Assembly: GCA_018398585.1 (NCBI GenBank)
Contig: JAGTTD010000016.1
Coordinates: 21,995,212-22,059,211 of the forward strand
Length of the DNA stretch: 64,000 bases
Source of the DNA: Simmondsia chinensis
Taxonomy: Eukaryota > Streptophyta > Magnoliopsida > Caryophyllales > Simmondsiaceae
Reading direction: 5' to 3'
Positions within the stretch are counted from its first letter, which is position 1; each line of letters starts with the position of its first letter. The position numbers and the translations under genes were made by a program. Below the pieces are notes generated by a model. The model was not told the origin of the DNA and ran no database searches. It saw nothing but the letters and a program-made list of their open reading frames with translations. Below, piece by piece: positions 1 to 10,901 of the stretch.

Positions 1-1082
1 ATTCAATGAACAAAGTATATTGTTTCTTTGAGGCGTAAATTACCCTAGAATTTGACACATGGAATTTAAATTGAACTATGAAATTGCTATTCCAATTTTT
101 TTGGACCTAGAATTAGAATGGAGTTGAAATTACATTGTTTGGCTAAACAAAGAACTAAAATTTGAAACGGTAATTACATAACTAATTGTCTGGAATTTTG
201 AGTCAATCGAATTAGATCATTTTGGATTTTGGGTCAACTATGGTCGGGTTTGGGTTGGATTGGATCATTTTAATTTTGAGTCATTTTGAGTTCCGGGTGA
301 CGTGGGTCTGGTTTTAATTGGATCAAATCATATACTGCTCAAGTCATACTGGATTTTGGGTTAATTTGATGGGTTTATTCTAGGATTCAGGTTAGTACAG
401 GGTGGGTTTGAGTTGGTTACGATGATTTAGGGCTCGAGCTATCTTGGTTTCTCATGGATTAGGTTGTGTCGTTTACAATTCCATGTTACCTGTGCCTTAG
501 TAAAATTTAGGTCAAACTGAATCATGTTACATCATGCTTTATTCTAATCATCTTTGGGTTTTGAGTCATTATGTAGGGTTATCTCGATTTTGGATCAACT
601 CGATTGGCTCACATTCAAGTCAAACTCGAGTTAGATAGGATCATAGCAATTTTGAGTCATATTAGATTTTAGTTCTATCACTTTGGGTATATCTATTTGA
701 GATAGATTGGGTTAGGTTCTAGTTTGGTTAGATCAATTTAAGTTCGAGCTATTGAAGTAGGGTTATTTTGAGTTTCAGGTCAGGTTGGGTTAGGTGTTTC
801 GGTCTCAAGTCATCTTATGTCAGGTTGATTGAGTTGGATCATTTTTTGATTCAGGTCAGTAGAGTTAATATAAAATTGCACTTCTGTTCTCCAATCCCAA
901 AAATTAAAATGTATGATTTGCGGCTAAATCTCAATTCCACGGAATTAGATAGTGACATTGTAACTCCAATTTTAATAGGTGAACCGAATGATATAATTGA
1001 AATTCTAAACCCCAATTTTAATTTTAGTCTCCATCTTAGACACCAATTCCATACACCAAATCGGAAGTAATTCTTTAGTCCC
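1..1082. mobile_element. Probable non-autonomous TIR element with internal degenerate GGGTTGGGT-type repeats
   Basis: The two ends look like diverged long inverted repeats. The left end (about 20-190) aligns by eye with the reverse complement of the right end (about 900-1080), for example TAAATTACCCTAGAATTTG against GAATTACTTCCGATTTGG, followed on both sides by ATGGAATT. The middle (about 200-860) is a degenerate array of phrases such as TTTTGAGTCA, GGATTTTGGGTC and GGGTTGGATTGGATC. The open frames on both strands here are by-products of the low-complexity sequence. The superfamily is not assigned; no target duplication can be checked because the left end touches the window edge. Confidence 0.35.
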
Positions 1083-1800
1083 ATAAAAAGTATGTGTAAA
1101 TTAGACTCCTTAAGTATTTAGTCAAAGAATTTGATGATCATGTTCACTCTTTTTGATGCGGAAACCTTATTATTTTTTCATTGTTAAAAAGGTGGTGTGT
1201 CTCCCATGTTCACCTAGTCAATATTTTATAGTGTATTTTTTCACGTCAACGTATATTTTCTTAATGGAAATCAATTCCATGTGGCGCATGAAAATCTTTA
1301 TTTTATTTCACATTAGCTGGCAACGTTAATATTATAGTTATGTTAATATAAAATAGGACTCAAAACTTTATTAGTTGTAAAGTTGAATATAAGACATTTT
1401 GTCACACGTCTGTCTTGTCCTAACAAAGATGTTTTCGAATGCTAAGTAACACAACAAATAGTAACAGAAATACTTGTTGTTAAAACGAGTTCGATAGCAA
1501 GCAGTCAGTAAATCTCATTTGCAATGTTAATGAATCTACAATATGCATGTATCACCCTTCTGAAATTTTTCCCACATTAAATAAGATACGACCAAACCTA
1601 TGAACTTAATGTGTGAACTAAAAAGTTTGATCAAACTTATTGGTTGGAATTAAAACCTTAACTTGACATACATGTTTGATTGTTGGGAAAATAGCTCAAA
1701 TGGATAACTAAACAAGCAACCATGAGACCTGGCGGCTAACTGGAGATGGGGGTAGAATAAAACTTAAACTGACTCTAAGAGGAACTTCAACAGGTAGGCT
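1083..1800. other. Intergenic, no recognisable gene
   Basis: AT-rich sequence with stops in all frames. I see no coding region, RNA gene or clear element boundary. Confidence 0.5.
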
Positions 1801-2530
1801 TGAAATTGAATGCTATAGACTTCTAATTTAAGAAAATAAACTAGAGACAAGTTAATTAAACAGAAGAACAAATAAAAAAAAATTTGAGAGGAAATATCAA
1901 AATGAAGAAAGTTGCCACACCGTAGAATTCATAACTGCCCTAAGTCATTTATGGCCCCTGCAATGGTGCAAGCATGATCGTCAGGCGCTTCGACTCCTAG
2001 GGTTAACACGACACCTAAAAAAGGAGTATACTCTTGAGTGATGGTTGAAGTACGCTCCAACTTGCTCAGTAATAGAAAATGAAGAAAAATTATGAAGAGA
2101 AGTAAACAGATGAAGGAGAGTGTGTTTTTTCCATGTGCCAATCAGTGCTTCATTGCATTGAATTTATAGGCAAAAAATCTTCCGGTACAAACGATCCGTT
2201 GGTTATGGGCAAATAATTTGGTCTCAATGTGCAGAGTTGGCCAATATGGAGGAGTAAAGAATTCGGTCTCAGTTAATGAAAGAACGGATATGGAGAGAGT
2301 ACACGGTTATAAGGTCAAAACACGTATCAGCGCAAACCCGAGTAAAAGACAATTCTTCGAGCAAGCATGCTCAAGGTTGTCCAGGGATGACAACTCAAGC
2401 TCGAACTTGCCCCGAGTTCGATTTCGACAACTAAAAACATGATGGCCAAAAAAATAAAAGTATGCATCAAAAAAAGTCCACAACGCAACCCGACACGTTG
2501 GGGCAAGGCGAGCGCATGCACGTGTGGCCC
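1800..2530 (-). repeat. LTR-like dispersed repeat, inverted copy
   Basis: Read on the minus strand this matches the plus-strand repeat at about 3085-3710. Shared landmarks are GTGTTTTGACC, a TATA-like box, ACTGAGCAAGTTGG.GCGTACT, GGTGTCGTGTTAACC and ATGACTTAGGGCAG. The order of promoter-like block, pyrimidine-rich leader and conserved 3' block resembles an LTR. Together with the 3.1-3.7 kb copy it forms a spaced inverted pair. No gag or pol lies between them. Confidence 0.5.
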
Positions 2531-2533
2531 ACC

Positions 2534-3080
2534 ATACCAACTCTTGGTCTACAAGACTTTACAAAATCCAAGGAGAATGGATTATTTATAGAGGCTTTCC
2601 GACCTCAAAACTTTCTATAGGATGAAAGATTTACTACAATTTAAAACAAAATTGAAGCACATATACCCCAAACTCTAGCATCGACATGATATTGAATCTT
2701 ATTCTTGAACTTCTATTAGCTATTGATCGGCCACTTAAGATATGTGTTTTTGACATGTTGGAATTTGGGGATAGTAATTGTTCGAAGTGGGGGGTAGTAT
2801 GTTTTCATTTTATTGTCTTGAGAAAAACACTCCAATCCCACATAGAAAATCTAGAGGAGGGAAGCCTAATTTATATACCCCCTTGTTATTGTACTTTGTA
2901 ATGTCTTGTGGACCTAGAGTGGGCTCAGTGGAATTTGTTGAGCTGTCAAGGTGAGGACTTTTCCAAACTCGGACTTTTATTTTTACAACCATTGTTTTTG
3001 TTTAAGTTGTCATAAAACAAAAACAGAGTGAGTCTTTGTCTTGGGTAGTGCTTAAGCTTGAGTTGTCCATCTTGAGTGGA
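2534..3080 (+). other. Non-coding stretch with USE-like and TATA-like motifs
   Basis: Holds TCCCACATAG at about 2835, one base different from the plant snRNA upstream sequence element core, and TTTATATA about 25 bases further on. No snRNA-like sequence follows the predicted start. It is probably transposon promoter debris. Confidence 0.3.
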
Positions 3081-3084
3081 CCTC

Positions 3085-3715
3085 GAAGGTGTTGCCTCGA
3101 AGTTCTATCTTATGTCCAGTCTCGAGGCTCGAGGTGACAAGCTCGAGCTCATGCATGTGTTTTGACCACGTCAATTCCCGCTCTTTTCTTAAGCTGTTTT
3201 GTCCGTAACTAAAGCTAGATTTTTAGGCTCTCCCTTATCCTCCATTTCCTTGTTTTAGGCACATTGTGTGGCATGATCTTTTCCTTAACATCCAAGTAGT
3301 TTATAGATAAATATTGATCCTTAGGGTTTTGCTAAATATACAATTTCACGCAATTTTACACAAAAATTTAATCTTACTTCTTTACAGATTTCCTTCTTAA
3401 AATCGCGTTCGCTTCTCTCCTCCATTACTAAGCAAGTTGGGGCGTACTCTAACCTATCTCCCTGGAGTACACTGTTGAGGTTGGTGTCGTCTTAACCTTT
3501 GGTGTTGGAGTGCCATTCATCCCATTGTACCTTTGTGGGGGCATAAACAACTTAGGGCAGTGGATTCTCCGCAGCACGGCAATTTCTTTTGTCAATTATT
3601 TCCCTTATGTTATTTTTGTTTAAAGTCATTCATTCATTGCTTGTAATCTCGAGTTCACTTTAATTGTAATAAAGAGTTGTATTTTGATCGGTTATTCACC
3701 CAATTTACACCATAT
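3085..3715 (+). repeat. LTR-like dispersed repeat, plus copy
   Basis: Homologous by eye over about 600 bp to 36797-37410 and, inverted, to 1800-2530. Shared landmarks are GTGTTTTGACCACGTC, CCGCTCTTT, TTTTTAGGCTCTC, the tract around CTTAGGGTTTTG, CAGTGGATTCTCC and TTTAATTGTAATAAAGAGTT. A TATA-like box (ATAGATAAATAT) and an AATAAAG polyadenylation-like signal fit an LTR. The three scattered copies without internal genes suggest solo LTRs. Confidence 0.55.
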
Positions 3716-5035
3716 CATAAAATGTGTTTGGCGTGGTAGTCGCAATTGTGGTTGAGAAAAGCCCTTTCTCAATTAATTTCCTGAGGAAGTTGAGAAGATA
3801 TGTTTCTTGTAAAAGTGCTTTTAAAAAAGTAAATGTTGAAGTAAAATACAAATTTGTCCAAAAATGACTGGTTGGTAGCCTCATTCATCTGGTGGTCAAA
3901 GAAGTTGGCCTCTCCTAGGAGGGATCCCAAAGCTTTTGTTGGTGCCAGACTAGATCCTCCAGTTTTGTAGTTTAGTGAATTCCTGAGAAATGTAAGGGAA
4001 ACAATGTCGCGTTAGTATTCCCTCAAGGTTCTAAGATTTGAAGAAGGCTTGCTTATCTCGTCAAGGGATTCTTGATGAATCATAAAAGTGAGACTTTTGA
4101 TGCTTATAGGTCCTTAAAGGAATATGCAATATTACTCCGAGCCTGCATTAGATTTCTTAAGAAATTCTTTAAGGATCAAAAAAGGCAAGGTGTATGATTT
4201 GGCTGGTGGTAACTCTAGGATATGAGAAGAGTTGCCCATGAATGCTTTGTAAACCACTGTGATATAGACTTACGCCACCAAGCGGAGTTGCCTTGCATTA
4301 ACATGGTAGCAGGTAAAACAATCACTTCAATAATTGAGCATGAATACTGCCCACATTGGGGATGTTAAAAGGTTGTGCACCCGATCCATGTGCCATGAGG
4401 GGTTGTCCACCCAATTCGCATGGAGGAAAGTCTCTGCTGGCATGTGGCTCTTTGAAGAAATATTCATGGGCAGTATTGGGTGGCAAACTAGAGGGCGCAT
4501 GAGTTTCGTGTAGTAAAACGGGTGGCAAACTAGAGGGCGCACGGTTTACTGGTTTCAAACATCCAAGAAATATTCTCCTTGATGGTCCTAAGGTTAATAG
4601 GGCTCTGAAGCCTATTGGAGACCATTGAAACATCTAGGTACTATTTGGCAAGGGAATTGGAACAATAGCTAAAAAGGGGTTGTTTACACCCTAAATTAAA
4701 GGGAGTTGGAACAACGCCTTTTTGAGCAAAGCTCCATGCACTTATCAAGTGTGGTCCACCTTGAGGAAACTGAGGCCTCTAGATGCTGGGATAATGGCAT
4801 CTCGAGCCTGGTTGCTGGAGAAGTTTAAAACCCTGGCAAGGGCATTAGCCACTCGAGGCTCAAGAAGGTTGAGGGGTTAAACGAGCTCGAGCTAAAGGGA
4901 CTTCCTAGAATGCTACAAGACAGGTGGTTTCCAAGCTCGAGACAGATACTTGGAGTGCAATTTTAGATGCGTGGGCATCAAGCTTATACAACAGAACATG
5001 GGGCATCTATAAGGGACTCTAGCTAAAAAGGCATA
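3716..5035. other. Unassigned transposon-like sequence
   Basis: No intact frame. A block at about 3880-4320 reads like degraded coding sequence broken by many stops; I do not recognise it. GTGGCAAACTAGAGGGCGCA occurs twice, at about 4480 and 4523. From about 4740 the sequence is rich in CTCGAG-containing words and continues after the solo LTR at 6646, so it appears to be an older LTR-like repeat interrupted by that insertion. Confidence 0.4.
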
Positions 5036-5039
5036 CGTA

Positions 5040-6645
5040 GGTAATTTACTTTATATTTACATATTTTATTCTTCATTTCGGTGACATATTTGGCTTTTAC
5101 ATGTGTGTTTTGGTTGTAATTTAGGTACATGCCAGCTTAGAATGCAACGGAGCAAATAAAGGTCGAAAAGTGGCAGAATCAAGCATAATCGAGGCATAAT
5201 TGAAGACTACCTTGATAAACCTAACCACGTGTGCAAAAGAAGTACCATCGGGTCAAGATTCGGTCAAAAAGAGTCTTTCCTTGGGCGCTTGGATCGATTG
5301 ACCATGCATTTTGGCAATTGGTCAAGCTTAAAATGAGCAAGAGGTTAAAAGAAGAGTATTTATGACCCAATAATTTGAAAATCTACTAAAAAAAAACCAC
5401 TAGGGTCAAGTAGATCGCTTTGAGAGCTTCGATATGGTATATAATTTGGCTCGTAACTCTATACAGATCAAAAGTTACGTGCATTTTAAATTAACTACGC
5501 AAGCTGTCGAGGGTAGCCGATCGATCGAGGGGCGTCTGGACGAACCCTAAATGACACCCCACCTATAAATATAGAGGGAGAGGCCTATTTTCCCATCTTT
5601 TTTCCATGCCTCCTCTCCTCTTCTCCTTCCCGAAGCCGCTACGAGATCCAAGGGGTTCTCAAACACCGAAACGCGGGTGGTTGGAGTATTGGAGTCAATT
5701 GAAGGAGTCTTCAAGTCCTTAGTTTTTATTTATTATTTTGTCTTTTTTAGATTTGAATGATGTGTAAAACTCCTATGGAGGAGTAGACTTCTAGTTTAGG
5801 GATGAAGGGCGAGTAGCCACCCATATCTCAGATTTATATTATGCTTTTGACAATGGATTTATATTATGTTATATATACACCCTTATGGGAAATTTATGAT
5901 TTTGTTTGGTGTTTCTTTGTGTGTGCTTGTAGCCATGTTGAGATTTCCAAATCATTAGCGTTGGTCTACTAGCTTGTAGTCTAAACATAACATAACTGAT
6001 TTTCACACGTGATTAGGATTAAGGTTGTACTCAACCTTAAACACAATCTATTGTACAAATTAATATCTAATTAGGAGCCCCAAAGGAAATTGTCAGTGCT
6101 ATTGAAATAATTCATGCTACATCTATGGTGATACGATGGGTTATGCCCTTAGACTAGTTCATTGCCCTAAACCCTAACTTAAGTATTAATTTAGGTTTAA
6201 TATTGAATTAGGAACAAGAAAGGAATTAAGTAGTGCTAATGAGATAACCGATGCTACATGTGGGGTGATATGATAGGTTATGCCTTTAGACTAGTTTATT
6301 ATCCTAAGCCCTAATTTAAATATTAACCCAGGCTTAATGCTTGTAGCCTAAGTCGCCTAAATCATTGTTATAGTAGAATATAATGAGGGGATACTAGTAA
6401 AGTTATCCTGAATTCATTCCCTGAACTAACCTTAATTGAATTGGCAACTTTAGTTTATATTTAGTTTTATTAATTTAGTTAACAAATTCAAATCAACAAG
6501 ACCCCGATTTCAACCACTCATTAGTCACTAAATCTGACTTAACTCCGATTCCCTATGGATACGATCCATATACCCGATTTAGTTACGACGATCTCGTATG
6601 CTTGTGAGTAGATGGTTTTTAAAAACAACCTCTAAGATCACATCA
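5040..6645 (+). mobile_element. Diverged solo LTR of the Athila-like family
   Basis: Matches the LTRs of the complete element at 9216-20981 along its length: ACATATTTTATT, CTTTTACATGTGTGTTT, CAACCACGTGTGCAAAAGAA-like, CACCTATAAATA, GATGTGTAAAACTCC, the GACTAGTTCATT block, and the end GAGTAGATGG...ATCACATCA. The 5' terminus is eroded; the 3' end is clear at 6645. No internal genes or second LTR accompany it. It is clearly more diverged than the two LTRs of the complete copy are from each other. Confidence 0.75.
5564..5571 (+). promoter_or_regulatory. TATA box of solo LTR
   Basis: TATAAATA in the same context (CACCTATAAATA followed by AGAGGGAGAGG) as in the two LTRs of the complete element. 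Confidence 0.6.
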
Positions 6646-7724
6646 ATAGGCTTCTAGAAAGATGCTCGAGCACACCAAATCAGGGGCATGTTCACGGATC
6701 ATTCACTCACCAAAGGAGTTCGGTGGCCTACATGGGAAGAAAATGCTGGGAAATAGGGGGCAACTATTTTTTTTTTTCCCCCTATAAATAAGAGACATTA
6801 TTGTAGTTGTAAAGTATCCAACACCAACCATACAAAACTTATTCAAGTTTTTCTACAGTATACTTGTGCTTTTTACTTAGGAGTAGCATAACTTAACTTA
6901 GCTTAGTATAGCGTCGATCTTACTGTACTTGCTTCTTCAGTAATATAGTGCTTCGGGCTTTGGGTATGAACTCTTCATTTTAATTTATTCCCAAAATCGA
7001 CAAGTTAAGAATTGAGGCTTTAGTTTAAGAATTGAATGGCCAAGGCTTGACCTTAATTGCCTTGGTCTTAATACTATTGTCATTATTTAATAAGTCAAGT
7101 GAACTTAGGTTTGCACCATTGTTTAAGGGGTTTGATGACCAAACCTTCACCTTAATTGCATTGGTCCTCTTCCAGTGACCCAAATACGGTTTGCTCCACC
7201 TAAATCTTGTCAGTCTTTAACTCATTCAAGTTATTATAAGTCAAGGGTGCAAGGCCTAAAAATCTTAGTGACTTAGGCTTATAATTGGACTATTGAGCTC
7301 TTGAGTTTGTCTCTACTCCAGCTCTTGATTTTTAAGTGTATGAAGAAAGGTGTCTATGGGCCTTGCTCTATCACTGTAACTGCCACTTAAGTTAGGTCCA
7401 TATCCCTTTAATTTTCAATCATTTTATATCAAAAAATCAACAAAAAATATAAAACTTCTCTTTAATGGAGCATAAACAAAATCCACGTATTAAACAAACG
7501 AAGTTAGATTCACCAACATATCACCTTCTTTTCTCAGAAAACGATGAGTGGTTGAGCTCAAAGACGTGCGGTCTAAATTTAGGCTCACTTTCTAGTTGCG
7601 ATGAGCCCCTTTTGCACGTTTGTTTACATTTGTATTTACGGCAACCACATCACACTACTAACAAACAAATAAAGCAAACACCATGTCTCCCATCTCTTTA
7701 TAATTGCCTCGAGTTGGAGTGCCT
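6646..7724. other. LTR-like debris, no gene
   Basis: Contains CCCCCTATAAATAAGAGAC at about 6780, a promoter-like box followed by a leader, and repeated CCTTAATTGCNTTGGTC phrases at about 7051 and 7161. This resembles an old LTR fragment. The 99-codon frame at 7465-7764 has no recognisable features. Confidence 0.4.
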
Positions 7725-8416
7725 TGTTAGGATATTAGTTATCTTTAAATTAATATTGATTTGATATGATTTAGATTTGATTATAGTGATATTTGATATG
7801 ATTCAGTTACCCAATCTAATTGAGATCTGAATACGATTATGATTAGGTAACTCAATTATAAATAGGGGTTAAGGGTTGATGATTGAGGCGGGTGAAAAAA
7901 AAGAGAGGAAAAATATGGGGGCTTAAGGATTTTGCAAAGGGATGCCCAAGGAGATACAAGATCAGGGGAAAAGATGTTTTGATTGAGAGATATGTGATTG
8001 AGAGATGAGCGAGTTTCCGTAACTTCCTCTTTTCAAAAAAACGTTAAAAAGGGTTGGCCTTCGCCATGCAGAAGCTACATTGAGGAGAGTTGGTGATTCA
8101 CCATGCTGCAATTACATTGTGGGAGGGTTAGTGACTCACCGTGCCGTAGCTACATTGTAAGATGGTTGGTGATTTATCGTGCAATAGTCACATTAATGAT
8201 GATGATTGATGATTGATGTTCATGATTGTATATAAGGTTTGGGGCTATAATTAGATATTGTAGATCTAGATTTCATAGTGGATGAGACACTCATTTGGAT
8301 CTCATGGTTTTTTCCTGTAGTATAGAGACGGTTTTCACATAAATCTTGGTGCTATTGTTTAATGTTTACGTTGTTTTTTGCTTTCGTTGTGCTTAATTGT
8401 GTGAATTTTTCCAACA
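7725..8416 (+). mobile_element. Solo LTR (692 bp) with internal tandem repeats
   Basis: Bounded by TGTTAGGA and TTCCAACA, with near-matching 5-bp flanks (TGCCT at 7720-7724, TGTCT at 8417-8421). The same repeat in opposite orientation lies at 25280-26039. It contains a TATA-like TATAAATAGGGG at about 7857 and, at about 8050-8190, a run of diverged units built on TTGGTGATTCACCATGC and AGCTACATTG. No internal coding region accompanies it. Confidence 0.75.
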
Positions 8417-9210
8417 TGTCTGTCCATTTGCAATGTAACAAATATCGACCTTTCGTTTGCGTTTCTAACCTTCAACAACATCTCTAATAACTGCCTCGAG
8501 CGCTTGCTTTCCTTGAGCTATCTCTAACATGTCAGTTTTGCTGGGTAAACATTGAATATATAGTAATCTAAACAAAAAATTTTCAATAAATTATTTAGCC
8601 TAACTTACTATTTAATAATAAACGATTATAAGTAACTATAATAAATTATGTATTTTATACCACACATATTTTCAAAAATAAAGAAACATAATCCATGTTT
8701 TAACATTGGTGTAAAGAATAATCATTTCACATCTAATAACACTTTTAATAATAATTCTCAAAAGAAAAAGCATCAGCAAAATCTTTCCCATCGTACAACA
8801 CTTCTATGTATGGTATAACTATTAGCTACGAGCCTACAACTATAATATTTCTCAATAATACAAGGACCTAGTCTCTAGTTGCCTCAATCAGTTTCCACTA
8901 TTTTCAATCTTTTTGCTCTTATTTCTATACAAAATGGGGGAATTTCTGTAGGTCATAAGTAAAACATGATAACATCATGGTTATTATATACTTGAATTTT
9001 AGCATAAATTATATGCTTGAAAGTACTACTATAACAACAATTTCAACGTGCCCTCGGTGAATAAATTTTCTGGATCCGCCACTAATTGCATACAGACTAA
9101 ATTAATATAATAGCAAAAGTATGGGGGCTAATCAAGTAAAAAATTCCTTATATTTATTTTAGAATTTCATACTCTAAGATAAATAACCTATCTTTTGAGA
9201 TAAATAGTAT
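8417..9210. other. AT-rich intergenic spacer
   Basis: No coding region or boundary recognised. It is the pre-insertion flank of the Athila-like element. Confidence 0.5.
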
Positions 9211-9215
9211 GTTAC

Positions 9216-10660
9216 TGATGTGCTTAATTTTTACAAATTTTGTTTCCCATTCCTGCCATATATTTGGCCTCTACATGTGTGTTTGATTGTTATTTAGGTA
9301 CATTTTCCATGTGGAACACATCAGAGCGGATGAAAGAAGAATTCCGGCAAAATCATGCATATTTGAAGACTAATTGGAGAAACCCAACCACTTGTGCAAA
9401 AGAAAGACCCATTTGGTCATAATTCGATGAACCGGGTACATCCCACAGCGTTTCGGTGCTTAATCGAGAAAAGGGGCTCGGAGAACCGATCGATCAGCAG
9501 CTAGTCGTTAGAGAAACTAACCGAGAGCCTACCGATCGATCAGCCAAAAGCACTGATGGATTGAGAGCTTTGCATGAGCTCACCGATCGATCGGTGCTTT
9601 TAGCTGATCTATCGGGCCTAATTCCAGATCGATCGGGAGGGTTCCATATGGAATCCTAACCGCCCCTGCGCCTATAAATAGAGAAGGGGAGGTCGGCCTT
9701 TTCTACGCTTTTTCTTGTCCACACGTCCTCCCCTTCCTCTCAAACCCGAAGCCACTACGAGATCTACAGGTTCTCGAAAGCTGAAGCGTAAATGGTTGGA
9801 ATACTAGGAGAATTCAGGCATAAATTAGCATCAACACGAAGATTGAGGGAGTTTATTCTTTTGTTTATTTTTACCCATAGTGTCTTCTTTTCTTTAAGTT
9901 TTATGATGTGTAAAACTCCCATGGAGAAATAAACTTTCGTAGTTTAGAGATGAAGGGCGGGTAACCATCCGTATCCCAGATTTATATTATACTTTTGACG
10001 ATTGGTTTAGTTATGTTATATTCACACCCCTGTGGGGAGTTCTTCATGATTGTTGGATATTTTTGTATGTGTGCTTGTAGCCATGACTAGGTCTCCAACT
10101 TTACAGCGATTAGTCTTGTGCTTGTAGCCTAGACCATAACATAACAGGAATTCACGCGTGGTCAGGGTTGAGGTTGTACCCAACCCTGAACCCAATCTTA
10201 TATATATATTATTATTGAATTAGGAGTAACAAAGGAATTAAGTAGTGCTAATGAGATAACCTATGCTACATCTAGGGTGCTAAGATAGGTTATGCCTTTA
10301 GACTAGTTCATTACCTTAAGCCCTAATTTATATATTAACCCAGGTTTAGAGCTTATAGCCTAAGTCTTTCAAATCATCGTCCTCAGTAAAATATAATGAC
10401 GGGATACGTGTTAAGCTACCCTAAATTCACTCCCTAAACTAACCTCAATTGAATTGTCACATTTGCTTTATGTTCAGTTTTATTAATCTAGCTAGCAATT
10501 TATTCAAACAACAAAAACCCAAAAATTCAAACCGCTCGTCAATCAATAAGTCTAACTTAACACGGTTCCCTGTGGATACAACCCATATACCCGACAAAGC
10601 TACGACGATCTCGTACGCTTGGGAGTAGATAGTTTTAAAACACACTTTAAAATCACATCA
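9216..10660 (+). repeat. 5' LTR of Athila-like element
   Basis: 1445 bp, TGATGTGCTT to AATCACATCA. Carries several CGATCGATC words at about 9485-9640, the TATA box at 9673 and a pyrimidine-rich leader. The 3' partner is 19577-20981. Confidence 0.93.
9673..9680 (+). promoter_or_regulatory. LTR TATA box
   Basis: TATAAATA in CGCCTATAAATAGAGAAGGG, conserved in the 3' LTR (19994-20001) and the solo LTR (5564-5571). Transcription probably starts about 30 bases downstream. Confidence 0.7.
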
Positions 10661-10666
10661 AGTTTT

Positions 10667-10684
10667 TGGCGCCATTGCCGGGGA
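10667..10684 (+). promoter_or_regulatory. Primer binding site, tRNA-Asp type
   Basis: TGGCGCCATTGCCGGGGA lies six bases after the 5' LTR. It differs at one base from the primer site usual in Athila and Tat elements, which is complementary to the 3' end of tRNA-Asp. Confidence 0.85.
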
Positions 10685-10901
10685 ATCGATTTGCTAAGTT
10701 TGAATTTAAGATTAACGAACTTTGTTTTGTTTGCTCTTTGTTTATTGCTTTGAGTTATTTTTCAAAGTCTTTCTTTTGCTTGAGTCATTAGTCGAGGTCA
10801 GTGTGGATTCATCCCAGCTTCGATATTGCATGCACGGTAGATGTTTGCTCGATCCTAAATTGTTACCTTCCATCCCCAAAATTGAGCAGACTTTGTCTAC
10901 C

